Positions 17,259 to 24,868 of a DNA stretch of 34,755 bases are shown here, in pieces. Under the pieces are notes generated by a model that saw only the letters and a program-made list of their open reading frames with translations, had not been told where the DNA came from and did no database searches. This DNA is from an uncultured Bacteroidales bacterium (GTDB lineage Bacteria > Bacteroidota > Bacteroidia > Bacteroidales > Bacteroidaceae): the NCBI GenBank assembly GCA_902800925.1, contig CADCGD010000023.1, positions 1 to 34,755 on the forward strand. The letters are read 5' to 3'. The first letter of the stretch is position 1; each line of letters begins with the position of its first letter. Both the position numbers and the translations under genes were made by a program.

Positions 17259-18875
17259 TTAGATGCAGGCCTTTATAAACGACATAAACAATGGGTGCGG
17301 ATGCAGCACCGTAGAAGAGTATTCCGGATGGAACTGTGCACCGATGTACCAGCGCTTTTCTGGTATCTCGACAATCTCCACGAGGTCGGCGGCAGGGTTG
17401 ATGCCTACACACTTCATGCCAGCCTGCTCGTATTCCTTTTTATAGGCGTTGTTGAACTCGTAACGATGGCGGTGGCGTTCACGGATGGTAGTGTGCCTTG
17501 CGGTTTTCCCGCAAGGATCCTGGTAGGCCTCATACGCCCTACTGCCTTCTCGCAGCTCACAATCGTAGGCGCCCAGTCGCATGGTACCGCCCATATCCTT
17601 GATATTCTTCTGCTCCTCCATGATGTCGATGACGTTGTGGGGCGTGTCAGGGTTCATCTCGGCACTGTTGGCATCCTTGTAGCCCAACACGTTGCGAGCA
17701 AACTCGATGACCATCATCTGCATACCCAGACAGATGCCGAAGGTGGGAATGTCATGGGTACGGGTGTATTCAGCAGCGATGATCTTGCCTTCGATGCCGC
17801 GCTGTCCAAAACCAGGACAGATGACGATGCCTGCCATACCCTCCAGCTGTGCGGCGACGTTGTCCGTCGTCAGTTGTTCGCTATTCACGAAATGAATCTT
17901 CGCCTTCACATCGTTGTAGATGCCTGCCAGGTTCAGACTCTCGCGGATACTCTTGTAGGCATCCTGCAGGTCGTACTTACCCACCAGACCGATGTGTACC
18001 TCGCGCTTGGCGTTGCGCTGCTTGTCCAGGAAGTCGTGCCAGGGTTTCATGGCAGGCGTCTCACCAACAGGAATACCAATCTTACGCATGATGGCGGCGT
18101 CAAGCCCTTGCTTCTGCATGCTGACAGGCACCTCGTAGATGCTGGGCATATCCTCGCTCTGCACCACGCATTCCAAATCGACATTACAGAAAGATGCCAC
18201 CTTCAGGCGTATAGCGTCGCTGAGGTGGCGTTCAGTTCTGAGGACGAGGATGTCGGGCTGAATACCCATGCCCTGCAGTTCCTTCACGCTGTGCTGCGTA
18301 GGTTTCGTCTTCAGCTCTTCTGCCGCTTTCAGATAAGGGACGTACGTCAGATGCACACACACGGCGTCGCGCCCCAGCTGCCAGCGCAACTGACGGATGG
18401 CCTCCATAAACGGTGCACTCTCAATGTCACCAATGGTACCACCCACCTCGGTGATGACGAAGTCCAACTGCTCGCCCTTTTCCTCTTCACGCAGCATCCT
18501 GCGCTTAATCTCATCGGTGATGTGCGGCACTACCTGGATCGTCTTACCCAGGTAGTCACCGTGGCGCTCACGGTCGATGACGGTCTTGTAGATGCGCCCT
18601 GTCGTTATAGAGTTGTTTCGTGTTGTGTGTATACCTGTAAAACGCTCGTAGTGTCCCAAGTCCAAATCGGTCTCGAAACCATCCTCCGTCACGTAGCACT
18701 CGCCGTGTTCATAAGGATTCAGCGTACCGGGGTCGATGTTGATGTAGGGGTCGAACTTCTGGATGGTTACCTTGTAACCGCGAGCCTGTAGGAGTTTTCC
18801 GATTGAGGCGGAGATAATACCCTTTCCTAACGAGGAAACGACACCGCCTGTGACAAAAATATACTTCGTATCCAT
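17259..18875 (-). CDS. pyrG: CTP synthase
   Basis: Aminates UTP to CTP with glutamine and ATP. Full length at 538 residues. The synthetase domain begins TKYIFVTGGVVSSLGKGI (P-loop) and contains QVVPHITDEIK and EVGGTIGDIES. The C-terminal class I amidotransferase domain has the nucleophile Cys in GICLGMQ (about residue 380) and FHPEY near the end. First gene of pyrG-purF-carA-carB. The start MDTKYIF is the family start and lies 25 bp downstream of a -7 box. Confidence 0.97.
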   Translation of the reverse strand: MDTKYIFVTGGVVSSLGKGIISASIGKLLQARGYKVTIQKFDPYINIDPGTLNPYEHGECYVTEDGFETDLDLGHYERFTGIHTTRNNSITTGRIYKTVIDRERHGDYLGKTIQVVPHITDEIKRRMLREEEKGEQLDFVITEVGGTIGDIESAPFMEAIRQLRWQLGRDAVCVHLTYVPYLKAAEELKTKPTQHSVKELQGMGIQPDILVLRTERHLSDAIRLKVASFCNVDLECVVQSEDMPSIYEVPVSMQKQGLDAAIMRKIGIPVGETPAMKPWHDFLDKQRNAKREVHIGLVGKYDLQDAYKSIRESLNLAGIYNDVKAKIHFVNSEQLTTDNVAAQLEGMAGIVICPGFGQRGIEGKIIAAEYTRTHDIPTFGICLGMQMMVIEFARNVLGYKDANSAEMNPDTPHNVIDIMEEQKNIKDMGGTMRLGAYDCELREGSRAYEAYQDPCGKTARHTTIRERHRHRYEFNNAYKKEYEQAGMKCVGINPAADLVEIVEIPEKRWYIGAQFHPEYSSTVLHPHPLFMSFIKACI

Positions 18876-18900
18876 AAAAACAAATGTATTTTATGGACTG

Positions 18901-18984
18901 CAAAATTACGCATTATTATTGATAATCGTTCAGGTACGACAGACATATCGAATGTTAAAAACACACCCAACTGACAATATGTAA
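18901..18984 (-). promoter_or_regulatory. pyrG operon promoter with a weak nitrogen-type operator box
   Basis: The -7 box is TAATTTTG (18901-18908, minus). TTACATATTGTCA (18972-18984, minus) lies 63 bp upstream and matches TTRCAAAATGTCA at 11 of 13 positions. In both amt promoters the same box is 62 bp from the -7. Further upstream CGTAAGCAGACGG (19007-19019) falls where the distal box TGTAAACAAARTG would be and keeps 8 of 13 bases. Confidence 0.5.
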
Positions 18985-18988
18985 AGTT

Positions 18989-19042
18989 TCGAGGGCTGAA
19001 ACCTTGCCGTCTGCTTACGCTTTGCATGGAATCAGCCCTCGA
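18989..19042 (-). terminator. Hairpin between the porin gene and pyrG
   Basis: An 11-bp perfect stem TCGAGGGCTGA/TCAGCCCTCGA (18989-18999 with 19032-19042) encloses 32 nt that contain a smaller palindrome, GCTTACGC. It lies 25 bp after the porin stop. No good U-tract follows, so it may be a transcript-end or mRNA-stability structure rather than a classical terminator. Confidence 0.5.
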
Positions 19043-19066
19043 TACTATCAATCTGTCAATTCTAAC

Positions 19067-19783
19067 TTACGGCTGTAGAGTGAAGCCAAAAACCAGATAG
19101 GCCTTCTGTGAACAGGGGTTAGCAGCCACCTGCGCAAAGATGGGAACCGAGAACGTATCTGTTATTTTGATGTCTTTTGTTGCCTTCAGAGCCAGATTGG
19201 TAACGGCAAAACCGTTGGTGCCGTACTGAGGCGAAGTATAAGGGACGGCACCAGCCGTAGCAGTCCACTCTATGGCAGAAAGTTTAAATGGGACAACTAC
19301 TTCCATGTAACTGCTATAGGCTCGTTCGCCGTCCTCCTTATAATCGTTGCCTGCGAAATTCGTAAACCAGTTGAACGACGCAAAGCCAAAGTCATAGCCG
19401 ATGTTGCCTTCGAAAACGTGGTTGGTGGCGTGGGCATCATACTTGAAGTAGCGACCATCAGGGTCAGCGCCAGCTGGCATCGCATTGAACCAATAATCAG
19501 TGATACCAATGTTCAGACCACCGATAGTATAAGCCAGCGTGAGGTCAAACTCCTTGGTGTCGGCAGGGTTCACGAGACCGTAACTACCCCAAGCCGTCAG
19601 CGACAGTCCTTTGTAAGCCACGCCCAGCGTCGGCTGGAAGGCCGTACTACCCAAATCCTGGCCACGCCAGATATAACTACTTACAACGTCAGCAGCAATC
19701 GTTGTCTCTACTCCACTCTCCTCCTGTGCAAAGGTGGTCATACTCATGGCCATACCCAATGCGAATAAAACAATCTTCTTCAT
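19067..19783 (-). CDS. Outer-membrane beta-barrel protein, TorF-like putative porin
   Basis: A 238-residue protein with a signal peptide ending TTFAQ, then alternating aromatic-rich beta strands (SYIWRGQDLGSTAFQPTLGV, LSLTAWGSYGLVN, DLTLAYTIGGLNIGITDYW) and a C-terminal strand ending in an aromatic-containing VFGFTLQP. This is typical of small outer-membrane barrels of the TorF type that accompany amt genes in Bacteroidetes. It lies 68 bp downstream of the second amt, with heptad repeats filling the gap. The likely role is passage of ammonium or small solutes through the outer membrane; this is inferred from context only. Confidence 0.75.
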   Translation of the reverse strand: MKKIVLFALGMAMSMTTFAQEESGVETTIAADVVSSYIWRGQDLGSTAFQPTLGVAYKGLSLTAWGSYGLVNPADTKEFDLTLAYTIGGLNIGITDYWFNAMPAGADPDGRYFKYDAHATNHVFEGNIGYDFGFASFNWFTNFAGNDYKEDGERAYSSYMEVVVPFKLSAIEWTATAGAVPYTSPQYGTNGFAVTNLALKATKDIKITDTFSVPIFAQVAANPCSQKAYLVFGFTLQP

Positions 19784-19848
19784 AATTCTTAACTCTTAAT
19801 TCTTAATCGCCATAGGCGACAACTCTTAATTCTTAACTCTTAAATCTC
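19784..19848. repeat. Heptad repeat array with palindromic core between amt and the porin gene
   Basis: Heptads AATTCTT, AACTCTT, AATTCTT lead to TCGCCATAGGCGA, a 5-bp inverted repeat around ATA. AACTCTT, AATTCTT, AACTCTT follow. The array touches the porin start codon, so it forms the whole translation-initiation region. Confidence 0.8.
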
Positions 19849-19851
19849 AAT

Positions 19852-21108
19852 TTAGTTATAACAAGCCTCTCCATGTTCATAGATGTCAAGACCTTCTTCT
19901 TCAATACGCTTATCAACACGCAAACCGTGAATGTATTTTATGCCATAGAACAAAATGAATCCACAAACAGCAGCCCAGAGATCGATCATCAGGATGCCGA
20001 AGCACTCAGCACCGAAGAAGCCCCAACCGCCGCCATAGAAGGCACCTGTCTCAGTAGCCAGCAGACCGGTCATGATGGTACCCAGGATACCGCAGACGCC
20101 GTGTACAGAACTTGCACCTACAGGATCGTCGATGTGCAGCTTGTGATCAATAAACTCAATGGCGAATACCAATACCGTGCCACAAACCAGACCAATAATC
20201 ACGGCACCAACGGGAGATACGAGGTCACAACCAGCGGTGATACCTACCAAACCTGCCAGCACACCGTTCAAGGTCAGAGAGAGTGAGGGTTTGCCATACT
20301 TCAGCCAAGTGATGAACATCGTAGACACACCACCTGCGGCAGCAGCGAGGTTGGTAGTCAGGAACACATGAGAGATAGCGATGCGGTTTACCTCACCAGC
20401 AGCTGCGAGCTGAGAACCGGGGTTGAAACCAAACCATCCCAGCCAGAGGATGAAGACACCTAGGGCAGCCATCGTCAGGTTGTGACCAGGGATAGCACGA
20501 CTCTTACCGTCCTTGCCATACTTACCGATACGGGGGCCCAGTGCCAGCGCACCAATCAAAGCGAGTACACCACCTACAGAGTGAACGATAGCAGAACCAG
20601 CGAAGTCGTGGAACACAGCGCCGAAGGTAGTCATCATAAAGCTATCGGCAGCATCGTTGCACAACCAGCCACCGCCCCAGGTCCAGTGACCCTCGACGGG
20701 GTAAATAATCAGCGAGATGACGGCACTATAAATAAGGTACATCGAGAACTTGGTGCGCTCAGCCATAGCACCACTCACGATAGTGGCAGCGGTAGCACAG
20801 AACACAGTCTCAAAAATCAAGAATCCCTCTACAGGCAGATCGCTCTTGTAGAAACCCAGGTCGCCCCAGTTGGGCATGCCAATGAAACCACCAAGGGTAT
20901 CAGCACCAAACATAAAGCCGAAGCCCAGGAAGAAGAACAGTAACGAGCCGAACATAAAGTCGACAAAGTTCTTCATCAGGATGTTCGCCGTGTTCTTACT
21001 ACGTGTAAAACCTGCCTCACACAGTGCAAAGCCCGGCTGCATCCAGAAAACCAACATGGCTGCCAATAGCATCCATACAGTATCGAGTGATAATCCTATT
21101 TCGTTCAT
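19852..21108 (-). CDS. amt: Ammonium transporter, second copy
   Basis: A 418-residue Amt/MEP protein without a long signal segment. Motifs include WMLLAAMLVFWMQPGFALCEAGF, HDFAGSAIVHSVGG (pore His), WLGWFGFNPGSQL and ASSVHGVCGILG (second pore His). The C-terminal tail (RIEEEGLDIYEHGEACYN) is cytoplasmic and is the likely contact for P-II. It follows glnK by 26 bp, the classical glnK-amtB pairing, so the P-II protein probably gates this channel. It differs clearly from the first amt, which has a longer tail and no adjacent P-II gene. Confidence 0.97.
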   Translation of the reverse strand: MNEIGLSLDTVWMLLAAMLVFWMQPGFALCEAGFTRSKNTANILMKNFVDFMFGSLLFFFLGFGFMFGADTLGGFIGMPNWGDLGFYKSDLPVEGFLIFETVFCATAATIVSGAMAERTKFSMYLIYSAVISLIIYPVEGHWTWGGGWLCNDAADSFMMTTFGAVFHDFAGSAIVHSVGGVLALIGALALGPRIGKYGKDGKSRAIPGHNLTMAALGVFILWLGWFGFNPGSQLAAAGEVNRIAISHVFLTTNLAAAAGGVSTMFITWLKYGKPSLSLTLNGVLAGLVGITAGCDLVSPVGAVIIGLVCGTVLVFAIEFIDHKLHIDDPVGASSVHGVCGILGTIMTGLLATETGAFYGGGWGFFGAECFGILMIDLWAAVCGFILFYGIKYIHGLRVDKRIEEEGLDIYEHGEACYN

Positions 21109-21134
21109 AATCTTTCTTTTTTAGTTACCCTTAA

Positions 21135-21482
21135 TCATTTCTTATCTCTTAATACGGTGTCACCGTGTTCGCCTGTACGGATGCTCCAGGTGTCAATCAT
21201 GTCACTCACGAAGATGCGGCCGTCGCCAACCTCACCCGTATGTGCCGTTTCCAGAATCACCTTCACCGTCGGATCTACGAACTGGTCGCGACAGACAATC
21301 GTGATGGCTACGCGTTCAATCACATCCGTTGAATATTGCACGCCACGGTATATCCTTTCCTGTCGGCTCTGTCCAATACCATGGACGTTGTGGTACTCAA
21401 ACCAGTCGATGTCCGACGAGAGCAAAGCTTCCTTCACATCCTCGAACTTCGTCTTGCGGATAATTGCTTCAATCTTTTTCAT
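21135..21482 (-). CDS. glnK: P-II family nitrogen regulatory protein
   Basis: A small trimeric sensor of 2-oxoglutarate and ATP/ADP that blocks Amt when nitrogen is plentiful. The 115-residue sequence starts MKKIEAIIRKTKFEDVKEAL. The T-loop spans about residues 34-55 (HGIGQSRQERIYRGVQYSTD) with Tyr45 and Tyr50; Tyr50 is equivalent to the uridylylation site Tyr51 of enterobacterial P-II. The B-loop TGEVGDGRIFV is intact. Whether it is uridylylated cannot be said; no GlnD is in the window. First gene of glnK-amt-porin. Confidence 0.95.
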   Translation of the reverse strand: MKKIEAIIRKTKFEDVKEALLSSDIDWFEYHNVHGIGQSRQERIYRGVQYSTDVIERVAITIVCRDQFVDPTVKVILETAHTGEVGDGRIFVSDMIDTWSIRTGEHGDTVLRDKK

Positions 21483-21545
21483 ACCTTTTTACCTTTTTAA
21501 TTAATACTGACCCCTCGGGGCTAACACTTTGTTATTTTTATACTG

Positions 21546-21663
21546 CAAAGTTACGGCATTTTGCTCAACTTTTTATAATCTTTCTTTCATTTTGATTATA
21601 AAAACTATTGCCGAATGACATTTTGTAAATCATAACGTTGAATATTCTTGCATTTTGTTTACA
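21546..21663 (-). promoter_or_regulatory. glnK-amt promoter with three conserved upstream boxes
   Basis: Minus strand: TGTAAACAAAATG (21651-21663), 22 bp, TTACAAAATGTCA (21616-21628), 20 bp, TCAAAATGAAAGAAAG (21580-21595), 26 bp, -7 box TAACTTTG (21546-21553). All three spacings equal those at 12471-12588. A further copy of the middle box, TTACAAAACGTCA, lies on the plus strand at 21690-21702, 74 bp centre to centre. The rest of the 330-bp gap 21483-21812 shows only this promoter and the dapL terminator. Confidence 0.75.
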
Positions 21664-21752
21664 GTTTGTCTGCTCAGCCTACCATTTCGTTACAAAACGT
21701 CAGTTTTAACAGAATTGTGTTCGGACACACGCATTTTCGTCATTAACAAAAA

Positions 21753-21786
21753 GAATCCGCAAAGCCCTTAACAGCTTCGCGGATTC
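21753..21786 (-). terminator. Terminator of dapF-dapL
   Basis: Stem GAATCCGC (21753-21760) with GCGGATTC (21779-21786), one mismatch, then AAGC/GCTT, 8-nt loop. The minus strand continues with TTTTTGTT. It lies upstream of glnK in the minus direction but after the dapL stop at 21813. Confidence 0.85.
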
Positions 21787-21812
21787 ATCAGATATTATCG
21801 TTGGCTATGGTT

Positions 21813-23048
21813 TTATCCTTTACTCCATTTCTCAATACGGTCAAGGGCCTCTTCCGTCTTCTCGTGACTATTGAAAGCAGTGAAACGCACGTAGCCCTCA
21901 CCACTGGGACCGAAGCCGACACCTGGCGTGCAGACTACGTTGGCACCATAGAGCAAGGCCTCGAAGAACGACCACGAGTCCATGCCTTCTGAGGTACGCA
22001 TCCAGATATAGGGGGCATTCTCACCACCATAGCATTCGTAGCCCAATGCACGCAGACGCTTCAGCATCCTTTGGGCATTGTCCATATAATAGTCAATGGT
22101 AGCCTTGATTTGCTCCTTGCCTTCAGGTGAATAGATCGCTTCGGCAGCACGCTGCGAGATATAGCTCGTGCCGTTGAACTTCGTACACTGACGACGCAGC
22201 CACAACTGGTTCAGTGGGATACGCTCACCCTCGAAGGTTGAAACGGTCACTTCCTTAGGCACAACGGTATAGCCACAACGCACACCTGTAAATCCTGCCG
22301 TCTTTGAGAACGAGTGGAACTCAACGGCACACTTTCTGGCACCACGAATCTCATAGATGCTACGTGGAATCTCTGGGTCGCGGATATAGGCTTGGTAGGC
22401 AGCGTCATAGAGGATGAGTGCATCGTTCTTCAATGCGTAGTTCACCCACTTGCGCAACTCTTGCTTGGTAATGACCGTACCCGTTGGATTATTGGGATAG
22501 CACAGGTAGATGACATCCACAGGACGACCTTTGGGCAATTCTGGAATAAAACCGTTCTCTGCCGTCGTCGGCATATAGCGCACGTTGGTCCAGCGACCTT
22601 CATTGTAGATGCCACAACGACCAATCATCACGTTCGAGTCGATATAGACGGGATAAATAGGGTCGGTCACACCGATAAAGTTGTCCCAATGCAGCAACTC
22701 CTGAAAGTTACCCGTATCGCTCTTCGCACCATCGTTGATAAAAATCTCGTCGATACTGAGGTGTACACCACGTGTCAGGAAGTCGTTCTTCAGGATGGCC
22801 TCACGCAGGAAGTCGTAGCCCTGCTCAGGACCATAACCGCGGAAACCCTTGATGGTACCCATCTCGTGGGCAGCCTTGTGCATAGCCTCCACGACGGCAG
22901 GTGCCAATGGCTGCGTCACGTCGCCAATTCCCAATGAGATGACGTCTGCCTTGGGGTGCATCACCTTAAAAGCGTTCACCTTCTTGGCAATGTCAGCGAA
23001 CAGGTAGTTGTTCTGCAGATTCAGGAAATGAATGTTTACTAATGCCAT
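21813..23048 (-). CDS. dapL: LL-diaminopimelate aminotransferase
   Basis: A PLP enzyme converting tetrahydrodipicolinate directly to LL-diaminopimelate, a one-step route for lysine and peptidoglycan. The 411-residue protein has the DapL N-terminus MALVNIHFLNLQNNYLFADI, the GDVTQPLAP and YPNNPTGTV motifs and the PLP Lys249 in SFSKTAGFTG. The start MALVN is preferred over an upstream ATG at 23069, because the upstream seven residues derive from the heptad repeat. It follows dapF, the next enzyme of the pathway. Confidence 0.96.
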   Translation of the reverse strand: MALVNIHFLNLQNNYLFADIAKKVNAFKVMHPKADVISLGIGDVTQPLAPAVVEAMHKAAHEMGTIKGFRGYGPEQGYDFLREAILKNDFLTRGVHLSIDEIFINDGAKSDTGNFQELLHWDNFIGVTDPIYPVYIDSNVMIGRCGIYNEGRWTNVRYMPTTAENGFIPELPKGRPVDVIYLCYPNNPTGTVITKQELRKWVNYALKNDALILYDAAYQAYIRDPEIPRSIYEIRGARKCAVEFHSFSKTAGFTGVRCGYTVVPKEVTVSTFEGERIPLNQLWLRRQCTKFNGTSYISQRAAEAIYSPEGKEQIKATIDYYMDNAQRMLKRLRALGYECYGGENAPYIWMRTSEGMDSWSFFEALLYGANVVCTPGVGFGPSGEGYVRFTAFNSHEKTEEALDRIEKWSKG

Positions 23049-23085
23049 ATTGCGTTTATCATTTATCAATTATCATTTTTCATTT
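23049..23085. repeat. Heptad repeat filling the dapF-dapL gap
   Basis: In the coding direction TGATAAT, TGATAAA, TGATAAA follow directly on the dapF stop, part of the same 7-bp period seen elsewhere. The dapF TGA stop is the first heptad. Confidence 0.65.
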
Positions 23086-23915
23086 AGGACAGAGTCCGCT
23101 TCTATTTCTCCATCAAACACAAACTCGGCAGGTCCCGTCATATAGACGTGGTTATCACTTTCGCGCCACTCGATGCTCAGCGTGCCTCCATCCATCACGA
23201 TATCCGATTTCCGACCGGCCTTGCCTGTCAGTGCTGCAGCAACAGCGGTAGCGCAAGCTCCTGTTCCGCAAGCCTCCGTGATACCACTCCCCCGCTCCCA
23301 TACACGCGTCCGGATAGTCGTGTTGTCAGCGGTTTCCCCGCTGACAATCCGTGCAAATTCGATATTACACCTTTGCGGGAATGCCGGATGACGCTCCAGT
23401 GCTCGTCCCGTCTCTCCTACCTGATCCACATCCTCGGTAAAGATGACATAGTGCGGATTACCCATCGACACAAAAGTACCTTTATCCAGCACGCGATTTC
23501 CCAGGAACTGCGACTCATCCTCCAGCACAGGCTTACCCATATCCACCGTAACGCTTTCCACCTTATTATTTATAATGTCTAGCTGCAAGGTTTTTACCCC
23601 CGACAGCGTCAGCAGGCGAATCTTCGTTTTCGTCGTCAGTCCCCTTTCGTACAGATACTTGCCGATGCAACGGCTCGCATTGCCACACATCATGGCCTCG
23701 CTGCCGTCTGCATTATAGATGTGCATCGTGTAGTCAGCCTCAGGCACAGGACTCTTACCTATCAGCACCAGTCCGTCAGAGCCAATCCCCTTATGACGAT
23801 CGCTCCACTCGATGGCTGCCTGCTGAGGGTTCGGCACCTTCTGCTCCATCGTATTAACATAGATGTAGTCGTTGCCGCAACCGTGCATTTTCGTAAATCT
23901 GATTTTCTGTGCCAT
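23073..23915 (-). CDS. dapF: Diaminopimelate epimerase
   Basis: Interconverts LL- and meso-diaminopimelate with two cysteines as acid and base. Cys77 in MMCGNASRC and a second Cys in EACGTGACA are both present. N-terminal [14 protein letters not shown] is family-typical. The length of 280 residues is normal. It is upstream of dapL, giving a compact two-gene path from tetrahydrodipicolinate to meso-DAP. A promoter with both boxes lies just upstream. Confidence 0.96.
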   Translation of the reverse strand: MAQKIRFTKMHGCGNDYIYVNTMEQKVPNPQQAAIEWSDRHKGIGSDGLVLIGKSPVPEADYTMHIYNADGSEAMMCGNASRCIGKYLYERGLTTKTKIRLLTLSGVKTLQLDIINNKVESVTVDMGKPVLEDESQFLGNRVLDKGTFVSMGNPHYVIFTEDVDQVGETGRALERHPAFPQRCNIEFARIVSGETADNTTIRTRVWERGSGITEACGTGACATAVAAALTGKAGRKSDIVMDGGTLSIEWRESDNHVYMTGPAEFVFDGEIEADSVLNEK

Positions 23916-23964
23916 ATTGCGATGATTTGTGTCAGTTTGCTATCCTTTCTATCTAATTCCGCTG

Positions 23965-23994
23965 CAAAGGTAACACGAAAAGTTAGAAAACAAA
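23965..23994 (-). promoter_or_regulatory. dapF-dapL promoter
   Basis: Minus strand TTTG (23991-23994), 18 bp, TACCTTTG (23965-23972), about 50 bp upstream of the dapF ATG. A good match to the Bacteroidetes housekeeping promoter. Confidence 0.75.
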
Positions 23995-24108
23995 AGAAAA
24001 ATCTTACTTTTTGTATATTCTGGCAATAAAAAAGTGTCGTTTTGTATAGTTCAAGACCGCAAACAGCACCCTTTTGCTTACATCTTGACACCTCAACACC
24101 CATTTTTC

Positions 24109-24121
24109 TTGCAAAACGTCA
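24109..24121 (+). promoter_or_regulatory. Isolated copy of the TTRCAAAAYGTCA box
   Basis: TTGCAAAACGTCA on the plus strand, in the 453-bp gap between dapF and the DUF2147 gene. It differs by one base from the box upstream of the first amt. It lies 160 bp from the DUF2147 -7 box, so any role here is doubtful. Confidence 0.35.
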
Positions 24122-24180
24122 TGAGTGGAAACCGGCACTTACAATCGAAACAAAAAAATAAAATACAATTTATTTTGTGG

Positions 24181-24288
24181 TTTACTCACTTAATCGTATC
24201 TTTTCGCTCCGCGAGAAGATACTTTCGCTCGAAAGATCAAAGAAAAACTCGTTTTCCCTTGGTTCTTTACTCACTTAATCGTATCTTT
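24181..24288. repeat. 23-bp direct repeat with intervening hairpins upstream of the DUF2147 gene
   Basis: TTTACTCACTTAATCGTATC plus TTT occurs exactly at 24181-24203 and 24266-24288. The second copy includes the -7 box. Between them, 24197-24207 pairs with 24211-24221 (11 bp including one G-T pair, 3-nt loop) and CTTTCG/CGAAAG (24222-24227 with 24230-24235) forms a second small hairpin. Confidence 0.8.
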
Positions 24289-24289
24289 G
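24259..24289 (+). promoter_or_regulatory. Promoter of the DUF2147 gene
   Basis: TTG (24259-24261), 20 bp, TATCTTTG (24282-24289), giving a leader of about 70 nt. Confidence 0.65.
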
Positions 24290-24312
24290 CACACTGATAA
24301 AGAACGTGACAC

Positions 24313-24324
24313 GGGGACAGGTAC
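24313..24324 (+). repeat. REP-like motif GGGGACAGGTAC
   Basis: The motif lies between near-direct repeats ACGTGACAC and ACGTTGACAC in the DUF2147 leader. Similar GGGGACRG motifs occur at 26374-26385 (minus), 29733-29745 (minus) and 29931-29942 (plus). They resemble REP sequences linked to RAYT transposases; no such transposase is in the window. Confidence 0.35.
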
Positions 24325-24368
24325 GTTGACACCAAAGAAAAACATTAACAATTCAAATAACAATTAAC

Positions 24369-24764
24369 ATGAAAAAAGTAATTATTTGCTTATTGCTGGC
24401 CATGATGTCAGCAGCCGGATACGCTCAGAGCGTTGTCGGCAAGTGGGTAACAGAAGGTGGTGATTCTCAGGTGGAGATTTACCAGAGTGGTGACAAGCTG
24501 AACGGCAAGATTGTCTGGCTGAAGAAAGGCGATGGACAGCTCGATGTCCACAATCCTGACAAGAAGCAGCAAAGCCGCAAGCTCGTTGGCGTCAACATCC
24601 TGACGGGTCTCACCAAGAAAGGCGAAAAGTGGGAAGGCGGAAAGATCTACAATCCCAAGAACGGCAAGACCTACAAGTGTTCCATCTGGCTCGACGGCAA
24701 CAACCTGAAAGTTCGCGGTTACCTCGCCATGTTCTACGAGACCCAGACTTGGACAAAGAAGTAA
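24369..24764 (+). CDS. DUF2147 family secreted protein
   Basis: A 131-residue protein with a signal peptide (MKKVIICLLLAMMSAAGYAQ), then the DUF2147 fold. VGKWVTEGGDSQVEIYQSGDKLNGKIVWLK, GGKIYNPKNGKTYKCSIWL and the C-terminal LKVRGYLAMFYETQTWTK are the characteristic blocks. It is a small beta-barrel-like, probably periplasmic protein of unknown function. It is a single gene with its own promoter. The last 20 codons recur as a decayed fragment at 27780-27839 (53 of 60 bases identical), so a paralogue once stood nearby. Confidence 0.88.
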   Translation: MKKVIICLLLAMMSAAGYAQSVVGKWVTEGGDSQVEIYQSGDKLNGKIVWLKKGDGQLDVHNPDKKQQSRKLVGVNILTGLTKKGEKWEGGKIYNPKNGKTYKCSIWLDGNNLKVRGYLAMFYETQTWTKK

Positions 24765-24809
24765 AAAGGCCTTCTGCTTTCGCTTTCCACTTATCTTTTT
24801 CGAGAAAAA

Positions 24810-24841
24810 TTTGGAAATTACAAGAATAGTTTGTATCTTTG
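24810..24841 (+). promoter_or_regulatory. Promoter of the small ORF-GNAT pair
   Basis: TTTG (24810-24813), 20 bp, TATCTTTG (24834-24841), 27 bp before the first ATG. A near-consensus Bacteroidetes promoter. Confidence 0.75.
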
Positions 24842-24868
24842 CATCGAGAAACAAATACTGATACAATT

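Noticed and set aside
17295-18791. 498-codon open frame on the plus strand opposite pyrG
   Set aside because: Antisense shadow of a highly conserved gene; the translation has no recognisable domain and begins and ends within pyrG.
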